A DNA stretch of 64,000 nucleotides from positions 1-64,000 of the forward strand of contig CAKQWE010000004.1 of the NCBI GenBank assembly GCA_934277975.1, read 5' to 3'. A program made the position numbers and the translations under genes. The DNA comes from an uncultured Spirochaetales bacterium. GTDB taxonomy: Bacteria; Spirochaetota; Spirochaetia; Sphaerochaetales; Sphaerochaetaceae. How positions within the stretch are numbered: position 1 is the first letter of the stretch; every line of letters starts with the position of its first letter. Shown here one piece after another: positions 23,448 through 32,257 of the stretch. The notes under the pieces are model-generated. The model was given only the letters and a program-made list of their open reading frames with translations. It searched no databases and was not told the origin of the DNA.

Positions 23448-24740
23448 GTGGACAAGTCTAGGATTATTGGGCTCTTGAAGAAGGAGATGGTTCCTGCTAT
23501 GGGGTGCACGGAACCCGCCGCATCGGCTTTGGCAGGTGCCAAGGCCCGTGAGCTTTTGGGCTGCATTGTGGATGCCGCCCATGTATACGCTTCTCGCGAC
23601 ATGGTGAAGAACGCCATGGGTGTTGGGCTTCCCGGGTGTGAACTCAAGGGGATTCTTGCAGCGGTCGCTCTTGGTATCTGCGGCGGGGATACCTCCAAAT
23701 CCCTCAGCATTCTGTCCTGTATCACTGATGACCAGAAGAAAGGTGCCGCTCTTATACCAATGGAGCTTTCTTTGGTCTCTGATGTCCCACCTCTGTTTGT
23801 AAGCGTCAAGGCCTTTGGTGGCGGTCACGAGGCGGTTGCTACCATATCAGGAGAACACGACAGGTTCTCCCGCCTTGAGCTTGATGGCAAGGTTCTTCTT
23901 GATGCTCCCCTTGAACCTGGCAATGCAAAGGCTTTCTCGTTTGATAAGGCCAATGATAGTGAATTCCTGAAGACCCTCAAACTTGACGACATAGTTGAGT
24001 TTGCAAACCAGATTTCCATAGACGATGTCCCATTCGTCCTTGATGCTGTGAAAACCAACCTTGCAATAGCAAAACATGCCATAGAAGGTGAGTATGGCCT
24101 TCAGGTAGGAAAGACCACCTTGGAGGATGGTTCGTCTGAACCTTCAAGCCTTTCACAGGCCTTTGATGTCGCTGCAAGCTATGCAGCCGCTGGAAGCGAT
24201 GCTCGAATGAGTGGATGCTCCATGCCGGTTGTAATAAACAGCGGTAGCGGGAACCAAGGTATAACCGTAACCGTTCCCGTATATATCGTGGCCCGCTATC
24301 TGGGAGCTGATGACGAGAAGCTTGCCAAGGCTGTATGTGTAAGCCAGCTGGTGGGCCTTGCTCTGACTGCACGTAAGAACAGGCTCTCTGCTCTGTGCGG
24401 TGCATTCACGGCTTCGATTGGAACCGCCTGTGCATACGTATACCTTCTTGACGGAGACCGTCTTGCAATGGATAGAGCCGTGAACACTATGGTTGGAAAC
24501 CTTACGGGTGTGATATGCGATGGCGCAAAGAACACGTGTGCGCTCAAGATTTATTCGTGTCTACAGGCATCGGCTTTGAGTGTGAAGCTTTCCCTCAAGG
24601 GTTTTGCCCCTGGTGCCGAGTGCGGTATTGTGGGAAGTGACTGTCTTGAGAGCATGGTGCATCTTTCAAGGATAAGCGGCGAAGGCATGGAGCAGACGGA
24701 CCGCACCATAATGTCCATCATGATGGACAAACACTGCTGA
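23448..24740 (+). CDS. UPF0597 family protein, L-cysteine desulfidase/serine dehydratase-like
   Basis: A ~430-aa member of the UPF0597 (YhaM/CyuA) family, Fe-S enzymes that break down L-cysteine to pyruvate, ammonia and sulfide. Motifs are KKEMVPAMGCTEPAASALA, GVGLPGCELKGI, INSGSGNQGI and the cluster-type cysteines near VICDGAKNTCALKI. I favour GTG at 23448, 5 nt after GGAGG; an ATG at 23436 overlaps that site. The terminator at 23350-23384 separates it from the barrel gene. It could feed the cysteine/Fe-S economy together with nifS. Confidence 0.82.
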   Translation: MDKSRIIGLLKKEMVPAMGCTEPAASALAGAKARELLGCIVDAAHVYASRDMVKNAMGVGLPGCELKGILAAVALGICGGDTSKSLSILSCITDDQKKGAALIPMELSLVSDVPPLFVSVKAFGGGHEAVATISGEHDRFSRLELDGKVLLDAPLEPGNAKAFSFDKANDSEFLKTLKLDDIVEFANQISIDDVPFVLDAVKTNLAIAKHAIEGEYGLQVGKTTLEDGSSEPSSLSQAFDVAASYAAAGSDARMSGCSMPVVINSGSGNQGITVTVPVYIVARYLGADDEKLAKAVCVSQLVGLALTARKNRLSALCGAFTASIGTACAYVYLLDGDRLAMDRAVNTMVGNLTGVICDGAKNTCALKIYSCLQASALSVKLSLKGFAPGAECGIVGSDCLESMVHLSRISGEGMEQTDRTIMSIMMDKHC

Positions 24741-24752
24741 GCTGGATTTGAT

Positions 24753-25325
24753 ATGAACTTCGTCACGATAGATTTCGAAACGGCGAACCAGATGCCTCAA
24801 AGCGCATGTTCCGTAGGGCTTGCCCGCTTTGACGAGAGCGGCCAGGTGCTGGATACATTCTATTCCCTTATGAAGCCACCTCTTGGATACGACCGCTTCT
24901 TTGGACGCAACATAGAGATTCATGGCATAAGACCTGCCGATGTCAAGGACGCACCAGACTTTGGGTATCTGTGGCCTGAGATCGAGTATTTCATAGGCGA
25001 TGACTTCCTTGTCGCCCACAACGCCCGCTTCGACATGGGTGTCCTTGCAAGTCTCATAAAGCTTTTTGGATTCGACATGCCTGATATATGCTACCTGTGC
25101 TCCCTTCAGATTTCAAGGAAGGTGTGGCCGTTGGCAAAGAGCCATGCGCTTACGGCTTTGAGCGAGCATTTTGGCTTGGACTACAATGCACACAATGCCT
25201 TGGACGATGCTGTAAACTGCGGCAAGGTATTCATCAGGGCCTGCAACGGCAGATTGCATGAACTTCAGGATTTAAGGAAGTACCTAATAGTAAGAGGTAT
25301 CGAGCTCAAGAAACTTGGGCTCTGA
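24753..25325 (+). CDS. DnaQ-like 3'-5' exonuclease
   Basis: A 190-aa DEDDh exonuclease domain protein. Exo I is VTIDFETAN (Asp and Glu), Exo II LVAHNARFDMG, Exo III HNALDDAV with the general-base His at HNA. The arrangement resembles PolC-type or stand-alone epsilon-like nucleases. It starts 12 bp after the UPF0597 stop. Possible roles are proofreading, oligonucleotide turnover or repair; none can be selected from sequence alone. Confidence 0.87.
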   Translation: MNFVTIDFETANQMPQSACSVGLARFDESGQVLDTFYSLMKPPLGYDRFFGRNIEIHGIRPADVKDAPDFGYLWPEIEYFIGDDFLVAHNARFDMGVLASLIKLFGFDMPDICYLCSLQISRKVWPLAKSHALTALSEHFGLDYNAHNALDDAVNCGKVFIRACNGRLHELQDLRKYLIVRGIELKKLGL

Positions 25326-25439
25326 GATGTGCCGCAACCGCCGCTTTGGGGATTCCTGCGGGCATTGATCAGACAGGGTGCGCAACACGCACAGGTTGTG
25401 ATGGCATGAATGATTCCTTCCATCGGTTGGATACAAGGA

Positions 25440-25473
25440 GGGCTGCAACGGAACGTCCCATTGCAGCCCTTTT
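25440..25473 (+). terminator. Rho-independent terminator
   Basis: GGGCTGCAA (25440-25448) pairs with TTGCAGCCC (25461-25469), then T4. It lies 115 bp after the exonuclease gene; the sequence between shows no gene. Confidence 0.75.
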
Positions 25474-25528
25474 GGAAAACCATCCAGCATCAAACTACCT
25501 ATGATGCGTTTTCATCATGGACGAAAGG

Positions 25529-27943
25529 TTATTTGTCCGTAAGGAGGATGGTGTAATCACCAGGTTCAAGGCCGTGTACATAGAAATCTACGGTACCATC
25601 TGTAAAACTCTTGATAAGTATTCCTTGGTTGTCTTCCAAATTCTCTTGATAGAGGATGGTGTCCTTAGAGCGTCCTGCTAGGGTAATGAGATTCTCCATT
25701 GGCATTACCTCTTCGCCTTTTTTTATCTTCATGACTCTGTCTACATCCATTGAAAAGATAGTATCGAACTTGACCGGTTTGTTGTCACTCACAGTAAATG
25801 TCCGCTCTACACCTACGGTGAGTCTCCCCCAAGGTGTTGATTGTGGAATAACCGTTATCCTGCTGGTATTTGGTATCTGGACATCATAGTTTCCATTGCT
25901 TATTTCGGAAATGGTTCCACTTCCGCTGGCGGCGAGGAAAGAATTGCCAAAAGCCCAAGATACGGAATTGTTTTCGTACTTGACCTTCACGACATCGTCG
26001 CCAACCGGTTTGTTGTCCCATCCCTCAAGGTTGGCCTTTCCAAGATGGACGTACATGTAACGCTGGGAATCGTGCCGTGCCGTGACTTCCAATGATGGAA
26101 ACTTGAGTACCTTCTTGGTGATGTTCGCCTGCAACATGTTTGGATCGTCGTCGGCCACGTAGTAGTTGCTCGCAAGTGCCCCGCTGACGAATTTCACCAC
26201 ATGGCTTTCGTATTCGGACCCTACATCCTCGCCGGACATGGTTATCGAGAGGATCGGTTTGTCGCTGCCCACCAGTCCTTCAAGCTGGTCGTCCAGAAGC
26301 TCGACGATGTTGGTTCCATTGTACACCTTCGTAGGGATTGTCTTTGCGGTGAGCTTCTTGGGCACGATGGAGGAATGGATGTCTTCCAAGTCGATTATGT
26401 AGTTTTTGTATTCCATCGACCCGCCCTTTTTCTGGAAGCGGCAGTAGCTCAGCTCCGAACCTGCATCCTTGTCCTTGAAGAAGATGACAAGCTCGAAGTT
26501 CATGATGTCATCCCCTTCGGCGACCCCTTCGAATCCGGACAGGTCTTCGACCTTGAAGGCTCCATCACCATTGTATGTGAAGTCGTCCTCAAAGGTTCCG
26601 ATGAGCCTCTTGGCCACGATCGTGACCTGTACATTGCTTTTTCTGACGATGTAGTTCCCGGATGGATTTCCATCGACGTATAAGTGAAAATCATCAGTCA
26701 CCGAGGCTCCGACATCCTTGCCGTCCATCTTTACTTCCAACGTGACGTTGTCTTTTTCGACGGCTCCCTTGATGTGTTTCTTCTCTACAACTACGATGTC
26801 TTTCCCATCGTATGGATGTTCGTATTCGCAACTGACGTCCTTAGGCGTTATCGTGCCTTTCAGCAGGCTGCTGTCGATCTCGTAGTTGCCTGTAGGCGAT
26901 GCCGTGCCAGAGCTGTTTCTGTATTGGAAGTTGCAGAATACGGCGTTCCCTCCGGAGACCACGTTTGCGTCATTCATTCCAATCGAGAGCTCTAGCTTCC
27001 CCTTGTCTACTGGCAGGATTTCGGATACCGCCGCCCAGTCCTTGTGGATGATCGTTGCGTTTCCGTCATACACCTTCGTTGCTTTTATGGCGGTATTCAC
27101 CACTATAGGCTTGACCGTGGCCTTGATTCCAAACTTGGAGTCGTTGAATTCGGAGCGGTAGTTCTGCCCTCCAGGAATGCCGTACTGCACAAATGGGGTC
27201 CCTGCATCCGCACTCTTGGTCTTGATGCTCGTGATGAGAACCTCATCCCCTTCGAGTATGCAACCCAGGTGCTCGTGTTTCAGCGTCAGATCCGGCAGGG
27301 TTTGTTCTTTCCCATTGTAGGTGAGTTCTAAGGGGTGCGTATAGGATCCCACGAGCACTATGGCGTCTATGGTGAAGTCATGGGTGAAGGCGACTTCCTC
27401 CCAGTCGGGCGTCTTAGCCACGGTCACCTTGACGGTGTAGTTTCCCGCATTTGTAGGGGCTGTGGTCGTGTATGCACTGTCCTCCGCATCCTTGGTCTTG
27501 AATTCGACCTTCAGGATCTGCTCCTGCGGGACGGGGACCTCCGTTCCGCCAACGACCCTGACGACCTTGGTGCTGTCTATTTCGATGGGGGTCTTGTCGT
27601 AGGTCTTTCCCGGAGTGTATGTCGAGGCGAACCTCGTCGCTCCCGGTGCGGGGATCGGCCCGGTCTTGGTGTGCTTGCATACGGTGCATTCGTACGTCAT
27701 GACACCGGCGCTCCCCGGAGCGGCGGGCGTGGTCACCGTGCCATCGTCCCAGGTGTGTGCGGCCTTGTCCTTGACCTCATCCGTGTGTTCGCAGACGGCC
27801 TTGCGCCAGTGGCTGTCCTCGTTGTATTCCCACGCCGTCAGGTCGAACTCATGCTCGTGCGGGGGGGGGTCGTTCTTGCATGACACTGCAAGGCATAGTG
27901 CCGCCAGCAGGGCCAGCAGCAGGATCGTAGTCCATTTCTTCAT
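25529..27943 (-). CDS. Large surface lipoprotein with MBG-type repeats and a C9 tract
   Basis: An 804-aa lipoprotein: MKKWTTILLLALLAALCLAV then SC (lipidation near residue 22). The mature start has a His/Cys-rich module (HEHEFD, HWRKAVCEH, YECTVCKHTKTG) seen in many gut-bacterial surface proteins. At least six MBG/YDG-like repeats follow, each starting with a Y-D/N-G or K-x-Y-D/N-G motif (TYNGKEQTLP, KVYDGNATI, YDGKDIVV, TYNGDGAF, KVYNGTNIV). The run of nine C at 27861-27869 encodes Pro-Pro-Pro right after the lipid anchor; slippage there would frameshift the protein. Probably surface-exposed and adhesive; phase variation is inference. Confidence 0.8.
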   Translation of the reverse strand: MKKWTTILLLALLAALCLAVSCKNDPPPHEHEFDLTAWEYNEDSHWRKAVCEHTDEVKDKAAHTWDDGTVTTPAAPGSAGVMTYECTVCKHTKTGPIPAPGATRFASTYTPGKTYDKTPIEIDSTKVVRVVGGTEVPVPQEQILKVEFKTKDAEDSAYTTTAPTNAGNYTVKVTVAKTPDWEEVAFTHDFTIDAIVLVGSYTHPLELTYNGKEQTLPDLTLKHEHLGCILEGDEVLITSIKTKSADAGTPFVQYGIPGGQNYRSEFNDSKFGIKATVKPIVVNTAIKATKVYDGNATIIHKDWAAVSEILPVDKGKLELSIGMNDANVVSGGNAVFCNFQYRNSSGTASPTGNYEIDSSLLKGTITPKDVSCEYEHPYDGKDIVVVEKKHIKGAVEKDNVTLEVKMDGKDVGASVTDDFHLYVDGNPSGNYIVRKSNVQVTIVAKRLIGTFEDDFTYNGDGAFKVEDLSGFEGVAEGDDIMNFELVIFFKDKDAGSELSYCRFQKKGGSMEYKNYIIDLEDIHSSIVPKKLTAKTIPTKVYNGTNIVELLDDQLEGLVGSDKPILSITMSGEDVGSEYESHVVKFVSGALASNYYVADDDPNMLQANITKKVLKFPSLEVTARHDSQRYMYVHLGKANLEGWDNKPVGDDVVKVKYENNSVSWAFGNSFLAASGSGTISEISNGNYDVQIPNTSRITVIPQSTPWGRLTVGVERTFTVSDNKPVKFDTIFSMDVDRVMKIKKGEEVMPMENLITLAGRSKDTILYQENLEDNQGILIKSFTDGTVDFYVHGLEPGDYTILLTDK
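27861..27869. repeat. Homopolymer G9/C9 tract inside the lipoprotein gene
   Basis: Nine consecutive G on the plus strand (C on the coding strand), five codons after the lipobox Cys. It is a strong candidate slipped-strand site. Confidence 0.85.
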
Positions 27944-28204
27944 GATAGTCTCTCCTTCCATCCGTTTTTGTAAAACGATGTTGACAGAAGCTAAACAATC
28001 CTGACGGCCGGGAGTTACAGCCTTTTAGACATTTTGTTAGGAAAACCCACATTTGGAAATACTGTGTTGCATATTGGTACAAAGGCCTATGGAATGTTCC
28101 GATATGTAACATTGTGCGTCTCCGTCCAAGGCGGTGCGTTTGACTAAAACATGTGGTCGATGTCCAAAGTGTTTAGTTGAATTATTCATCAGCGTCTGGG
28201 CCAT
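27944..28204. other. Intergenic, no gene seen
   Basis: This stretch between the MBG lipoprotein and the infA terminator shows no convincing ORF or RNA gene. It must contain the lipoprotein promoter on the minus strand, but I could not pick a clear one. Confidence 0.5.
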
Positions 28205-28232
28205 AAAAAACGTCCAGACAAAGCTGGACGTT
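28205..28232 (-). terminator. Rho-independent terminator of infA
   Basis: AACGTCCAG / CTGGACGTT (28209-28217 and 28224-28232) with a 6-nt loop; on the minus strand it is followed by a T6 run. Confidence 0.9.
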
Positions 28233-28279
28233 CCAAATGCGAATGCAAAAACGAATACGGGGGAGATCTCTTTTGGATA

Positions 28280-28498
28280 TTATTTCTCTCTATAGATGAT
28301 TCTGCCTTTTGTAAGGTCGTATGGGGACATTTCAATCTTGACCCTGTCGCCTGGGACGATCTTGATATGGTTCTGTCTCATCCTACCTGACATGTGCGCA
28401 AGGATTACGTGGTTGTTTTTGAGTTCTACGCGGAACATCACGTTTGGAAGCGCCTCCTTGACAAGACCTTCAACCTCAATCGCCTCTTCTTTAGCCAT
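28280..28498 (-). CDS. infA: Translation initiation factor IF-1
   Basis: A 72-aa single OB-fold protein that occupies the A-site of the 30S subunit during initiation. Sequence marks are [39 protein letters not shown] and [18 protein letters not shown], all family-typical. I start at ATG 28498; GGAGG lies 4 nt before it and an adjacent ATG at 28501 is an alternative. It stands alone with its own terminator, as infA does in several spirochaetes. Confidence 0.96.
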   Translation of the reverse strand: MAKEEAIEVEGLVKEALPNVMFRVELKNNHVILAHMSGRMRQNHIKIVPGDRVKIEMSPYDLTKGRIIYREK

Positions 28499-28738
28499 CA
28501 TTCCTCCAAGTTGTGCAGTATGGGAACGCTTGAGGCCAAGCCTCGCAAGTCCCTCTGTATTCAAGTGTTAAATAGAGCACTGATACGTTAACCCAAATCA
28601 TTTTTGGTTGTCAATATTGTTTGACGTTGGCACTTGAAGGATGTATCATGAGAAAGCCGCATCAAGTGGCGAAAACATGCATTTGAATATGCTGGAAGGC
28701 ATGGATGATGCGGCCAAAGATGCGATGGAGGTTTTTCT

Positions 28739-28870
28739 ATGTCAAGAGGCGAAATCAGAAAGGAAAGCAAGGGAAGGAAGTCCGAGAAGTCTTCCAAGGA
28801 AAAGATGTCGCAGCAGCCGGCATATGTAGCACCGGAAGTGATATCACGCAAGAAGGACAAGGATAGGTAA
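28739..28870 (+). CDS. Small basic protein upstream of glyA
   Basis: A 43-codon frame from ATG (7 nt after ATGGAGG) to TAA, 31 bp before glyA. The product is very rich in Lys, Ser and Glu, then has QPAYVAPEVISRKKDK. It has no recognised family. The good ribosome binding site and position suggest a real small gene; it could also be a leader ORF for glyA. Confidence 0.45.
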   Translation: MSRGEIRKESKGRKSEKSSKEKMSQQPAYVAPEVISRKKDKDR

Positions 28871-28901
28871 CTAAGGCATAACATTATAGAAGGAGAGGCT
28901 A

Positions 28902-30443
28902 ATGGCAAAGGAATCGGCATTGAAGAGGTATCTTGAGAAGATGCGGACCTCTGGCAGGGATATAGACGACGTCATGGTTGCGTATCTGGCCCAGCTTGAA
29001 GAGGTCAGGAAGGTGAGTCCCCTTGTGGCGAGCCGCATAGTGAGGGAGCTTGACAACCAGAGAAGCCACCTCAAGCTCATTGCAAGCGAGAACTACAGCA
29101 GCCCTGCGGTGCATCTTTCAATGGGAAACCTGCTTACCGACAAGTATGCGGAGGGTTTTGCCTATCACCGCTACTATGCCGGCTGCGACAACGTGGACGC
29201 CATTGAGGACTACGCCTGCAAGACGGCGTGCGAGCTCTTTGGAGCAGACCATGCATACGTGCAGCCACATAGCGGTGCAGATGCCAACCTTTGCGCCTAT
29301 TGGGCCATCCTCAATGCCATGGTGGAGGTTCCGGCCCTTGAGGAGATGGGGGTGACGAATCCTGCGGCCCTTACGAGGGAGCAGTGGAACACCATAAGGG
29401 AGAAGACCGGAAGCCAAAGGCTTCTTGGCCTTGACTACTACAGCGGCGGACACCTTACGCATGGGTACAGGCTCAATGTATCGGCACAGATGTTCGATGC
29501 CTATTCCTACTCGGTGGATGAGAAGACCGGTCTGCTTGACTATGACGAGATAGAAAGGTTGGCAAAAGAGATAAGGCCTCTCATACTGCTTGCAGGCTAC
29601 AGCGCATATCCACGGAAGATAAACTTCCGCAGGATGCGTGGAATCGCCGACTCCTGCGGTGCCGTCCTCATGTGCGATATGGCTCATTTTGCAGGGCTTG
29701 TCGCAGGCAAGGTGTTCGAAGGGGACTACGACCCTGTAAAATGGGCCGATGTCGTCACGACCACCACGCACAAGACGCTCCGTGGCCCAAGGGGTGGCAT
29801 GATACTTTGCAGACAGCGCTTTGCGGATTCCGTGGACCAAGGGTGTCCTCTTGTCATTGGTGGTCCTCTTCCCCATGTAATGGCTGCAAAGGCCGTGGCG
29901 CTCACAGAGGCATCAAGTCCCACATTCCAAGAGTACGCACGTAGGGTCGTGGAGAACGCAAAGGCTCTTGCACAGGCCTTCTTGGACGAGGGTCTTGTAC
30001 TTCAGACCAATGGTACCGACAACCACCTGATGCTTTTGAACGTGGCTGGTTTTGGAATCAACGGAAGACAGGCCGAGTCCGCTCTCATAGACTGTGGAAT
30101 CACCCTCAACCGCAACGCACTTCCATTCGATCCAAACGGGCCGTGGTATACAAGCGGTCTTAGAATTGGCACTCCTGCCGTGACTACGCTTGGCATGGGA
30201 CCGGATGAGATGAAGGAGATTGCATCCATCATTTCGTTCGTGCTTAGGAACACACGTCCTGCAAAGATAACGAAGGGCGAGAAAGCGGGTACCTTGAGCA
30301 AGGCCAAGGCTGTGACGGACAAGGAAGCCAAGGCTCAGGCTATAGAGCGCGTGCACAACCTTCTTGGACGGTTCGTGCTCTATCCTCAGCTTGACCTTGC
30401 GTTTTTGGAAGAGAATTTCTGCATAGACGACGATAGAATCTGA
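28902..30443 (+). CDS. glyA: Serine hydroxymethyltransferase, long spirochaetal form
   Basis: PLP enzyme that interconverts serine and glycine with tetrahydrofolate. It is 513 aa against the usual ~420. Extra sequence is a ~30-residue N-terminal extension and a ~35-residue insert (PALEEMGVTNPAALTREQWN to LLGLDYYSGGH), as in Treponema and Chlamydia homologues. Core motifs: LIASENYSS, HSGADANLCAY, CDMAHFAGLVA, and the PLP lysine in TTTTHKTLRGPRGG. It heads the glyA-gcvH-gcvPA-gcvPB cluster, spacing 23 to 57 bp. It can use the methylene-THF released by glycine cleavage. Confidence 0.95.
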   Translation: MAKESALKRYLEKMRTSGRDIDDVMVAYLAQLEEVRKVSPLVASRIVRELDNQRSHLKLIASENYSSPAVHLSMGNLLTDKYAEGFAYHRYYAGCDNVDAIEDYACKTACELFGADHAYVQPHSGADANLCAYWAILNAMVEVPALEEMGVTNPAALTREQWNTIREKTGSQRLLGLDYYSGGHLTHGYRLNVSAQMFDAYSYSVDEKTGLLDYDEIERLAKEIRPLILLAGYSAYPRKINFRRMRGIADSCGAVLMCDMAHFAGLVAGKVFEGDYDPVKWADVVTTTTHKTLRGPRGGMILCRQRFADSVDQGCPLVIGGPLPHVMAAKAVALTEASSPTFQEYARRVVENAKALAQAFLDEGLVLQTNGTDNHLMLLNVAGFGINGRQAESALIDCGITLNRNALPFDPNGPWYTSGLRIGTPAVTTLGMGPDEMKEIASIISFVLRNTRPAKITKGEKAGTLSKAKAVTDKEAKAQAIERVHNLLGRFVLYPQLDLAFLEENFCIDDDRI

Positions 30444-30466
30444 AGAAAACACAATAGGAGTTTCAT

Positions 30467-30847
30467 ATGAGCAAGATATTGGCAGACAGAATGTACAGCA
30501 AGGACCACGAGTGGGTCATGATGAAGGACGGCATGGCCATCGTTGGAATCACGGACCATGCACAGGATGCCCTTGGAGAGATAGTATACGTAGAGCTTCC
30601 TGAAGTGGGCGACACGTTCGAATCTGGCGAAGAGGTCTCCAACATAGAATCCGTAAAGGCTGCAAGTCCAATAGTATCACCTGCATCCGGTGAGATATGC
30701 GAGGTGAACGAAGAGCTGGACGGAAGTCCTGAGAAGGTCAACGAGGATCCATACGAGGCATACATCTACAAGATGAAGGATGCTGTCCTTGCAGACGACC
30801 TTCTTGATGCAGCTGGTTATGAGAAGTTCCTTGCGGAAGAGAACTGA
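30467..30847 (+). CDS. gcvH: Glycine cleavage system H protein
   Basis: A 126-aa lipoyl carrier that shuttles the aminomethyl group between P and T proteins. The lipoylated lysine lies in IESVKAASPIVSPASG. Other family features are YSKDHEWVMMKDGMAIVGIT and DALGEIVYVELPEVGD. ATG at 30467 follows AGGAGT. Second gene of the cluster. No gcvT lies beside it. Confidence 0.96.
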   Translation: MSKILADRMYSKDHEWVMMKDGMAIVGITDHAQDALGEIVYVELPEVGDTFESGEEVSNIESVKAASPIVSPASGEICEVNEELDGSPEKVNEDPYEAYIYKMKDAVLADDLLDAAGYEKFLAEEN

Positions 30848-30904
30848 AAGAGAACTAAGAGAATCAAAAAGAGAACCAAGCGGTTTGCAAATTCAGGAGA
30901 ATAG

Positions 30905-32257
30905 ATGAATCCATACATCACCCATACCAACGAAGACCAAAAGCTCATGCTCAAGGCCATAGGCGTGGAGTCCGTGGACGAGCTCTTCGAGTGCATTCCT
31001 GACAAGGTCAGGCTCAAGGAACCCGTCCAGATTGGCCAATGGATGAGCGAGCATGAAGTGGTCGAGCACATAGGAGCCCTCGCAGAAAGGAACGTGAGGG
31101 GTGTCTCCTTTCTTGGAGAGGGGAGCTACGACCACATAATACCTGCGGCTGTCAAGGCCATAACGGCGCTCCCTTCGTTCGTAACGGCATATACTCCATA
31201 CCAGCCTGAGATCTCGCAGGGAGTGCTCCAAAGCATATTCGAGTATCAGAGCATGATATGTTCGCTGACCGGCATGGACGTCTCCAACGCCTCCCTCTAC
31301 GATGGGGCCAGCGCCGCCGCTGAGGCTGCAGCCCTTGGCATATCCAACAGAAGGAAGAGCAACGAGATAGTTGTGTCGTCAACAATGCATCCTTTTGCAA
31401 TTTCCTGTGTCCAGACATGGGCCAAAGGGCGTGGCCATGTGGTTCATGTCATTCCTGAGAATGAAGGCCAAACCAATGTCGAAGCGGTCAATGATGTCCT
31501 GAATCCTTCAACTGCAATCGTAATCGTACAGTCTCCAAACAAATACGGTATCATTGAAGACTATACAGGTCTTGCGGATATGGTCCACAATGCAGGTGCA
31601 CTTCTTGCAATCGAATCCGACCCGTTGTCATTGGCCCTACAGAAGAGCCTGGCTGAATGGGGTGCGGACATAGCCATTGGCGACACCCAGGTATTTGGAA
31701 TCCCAATGGGCTTTGGCGGTCCATACTGCGGCTACATGGCGGTCAAGCAGCCTCTTATGAGGAAGATTCCGGGAAGGATTGTAGGAAGGACCGTGGACAT
31801 CCACGGCGACACCTGCTATGTCCTAACGCTCCAGGCAAGGGAGCAGCACATAAAGAGGGAGAGGGCTACGAGCAACATATGCTCAAACGAAGCGCTCATG
31901 GCGCTTACAAGTGCCGTGCACCTTTCATTGCTTGGTTGGAACGGAATAAAGGAGGTGGCGGAGCAGTGCTACGCCAAGAGCCACTACCTTGCAGACGGCC
32001 TTTCCCAAATAGGCGGTATAAGCCTTGCATACGACAAACCGTTCTGGTGTGAGTTCGCACTTAGGTTCGACGACCCTTCAAGGCTCGACGGCCTCGTTGC
32101 AGAGCTTCTTGAACACGATGTCTTTGCAGGTGTGAAACTCTCCGAGATAACCCGAGACGAAAAGGACGAAGGCATACTTGTCGTTGCCGTCACGGAGAAA
32201 AGGACCAAAGAGCAGATGGATTTCTACATTGAAAGCGCAAGGAGGTTCATGGCATGA
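30905..32257 (+). CDS. gcvPA: Glycine dehydrogenase (decarboxylating) subunit 1
   Basis: The 450-aa N-terminal half of the split P protein, which decarboxylates glycine on PLP held by its partner subunit. Motifs: PYITHTNED at the start, TAYTPYQPEISQGVLQSIFE, SNASLYDGASAAAEAA and GFGGPYCGYMA. It ends by overlapping gcvPB by 4 bp, so the two chains are translationally coupled and form an alpha2beta2 enzyme. Confidence 0.95.
   Translation: MNPYITHTNEDQKLMLKAIGVESVDELFECIPDKVRLKEPVQIGQWMSEHEVVEHIGALAERNVRGVSFLGEGSYDHIIPAAVKAITALPSFVTAYTPYQPEISQGVLQSIFEYQSMICSLTGMDVSNASLYDGASAAAEAAALGISNRRKSNEIVVSSTMHPFAISCVQTWAKGRGHVVHVIPENEGQTNVEAVNDVLNPSTAIVIVQSPNKYGIIEDYTGLADMVHNAGALLAIESDPLSLALQKSLAEWGADIAIGDTQVFGIPMGFGGPYCGYMAVKQPLMRKIPGRIVGRTVDIHGDTCYVLTLQAREQHIKRERATSNICSNEALMALTSAVHLSLLGWNGIKEVAEQCYAKSHYLADGLSQIGGISLAYDKPFWCEFALRFDDPSRLDGLVAELLEHDVFAGVKLSEITRDEKDEGILVVAVTEKRTKEQMDFYIESARRFMA

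Noticed and set aside
25265..25493. Two Cys-rich minus-strand ORFs of ~70 codons
   Set aside because: They run through a terminator hairpin and the end of the exonuclease gene, with no ribosome binding site.
28620..28738. Possible glycine riboswitch before glyA-gcv
   Set aside because: I could not find the conserved aptamer core segments of the glycine riboswitch; no terminator-antiterminator pair is visible.
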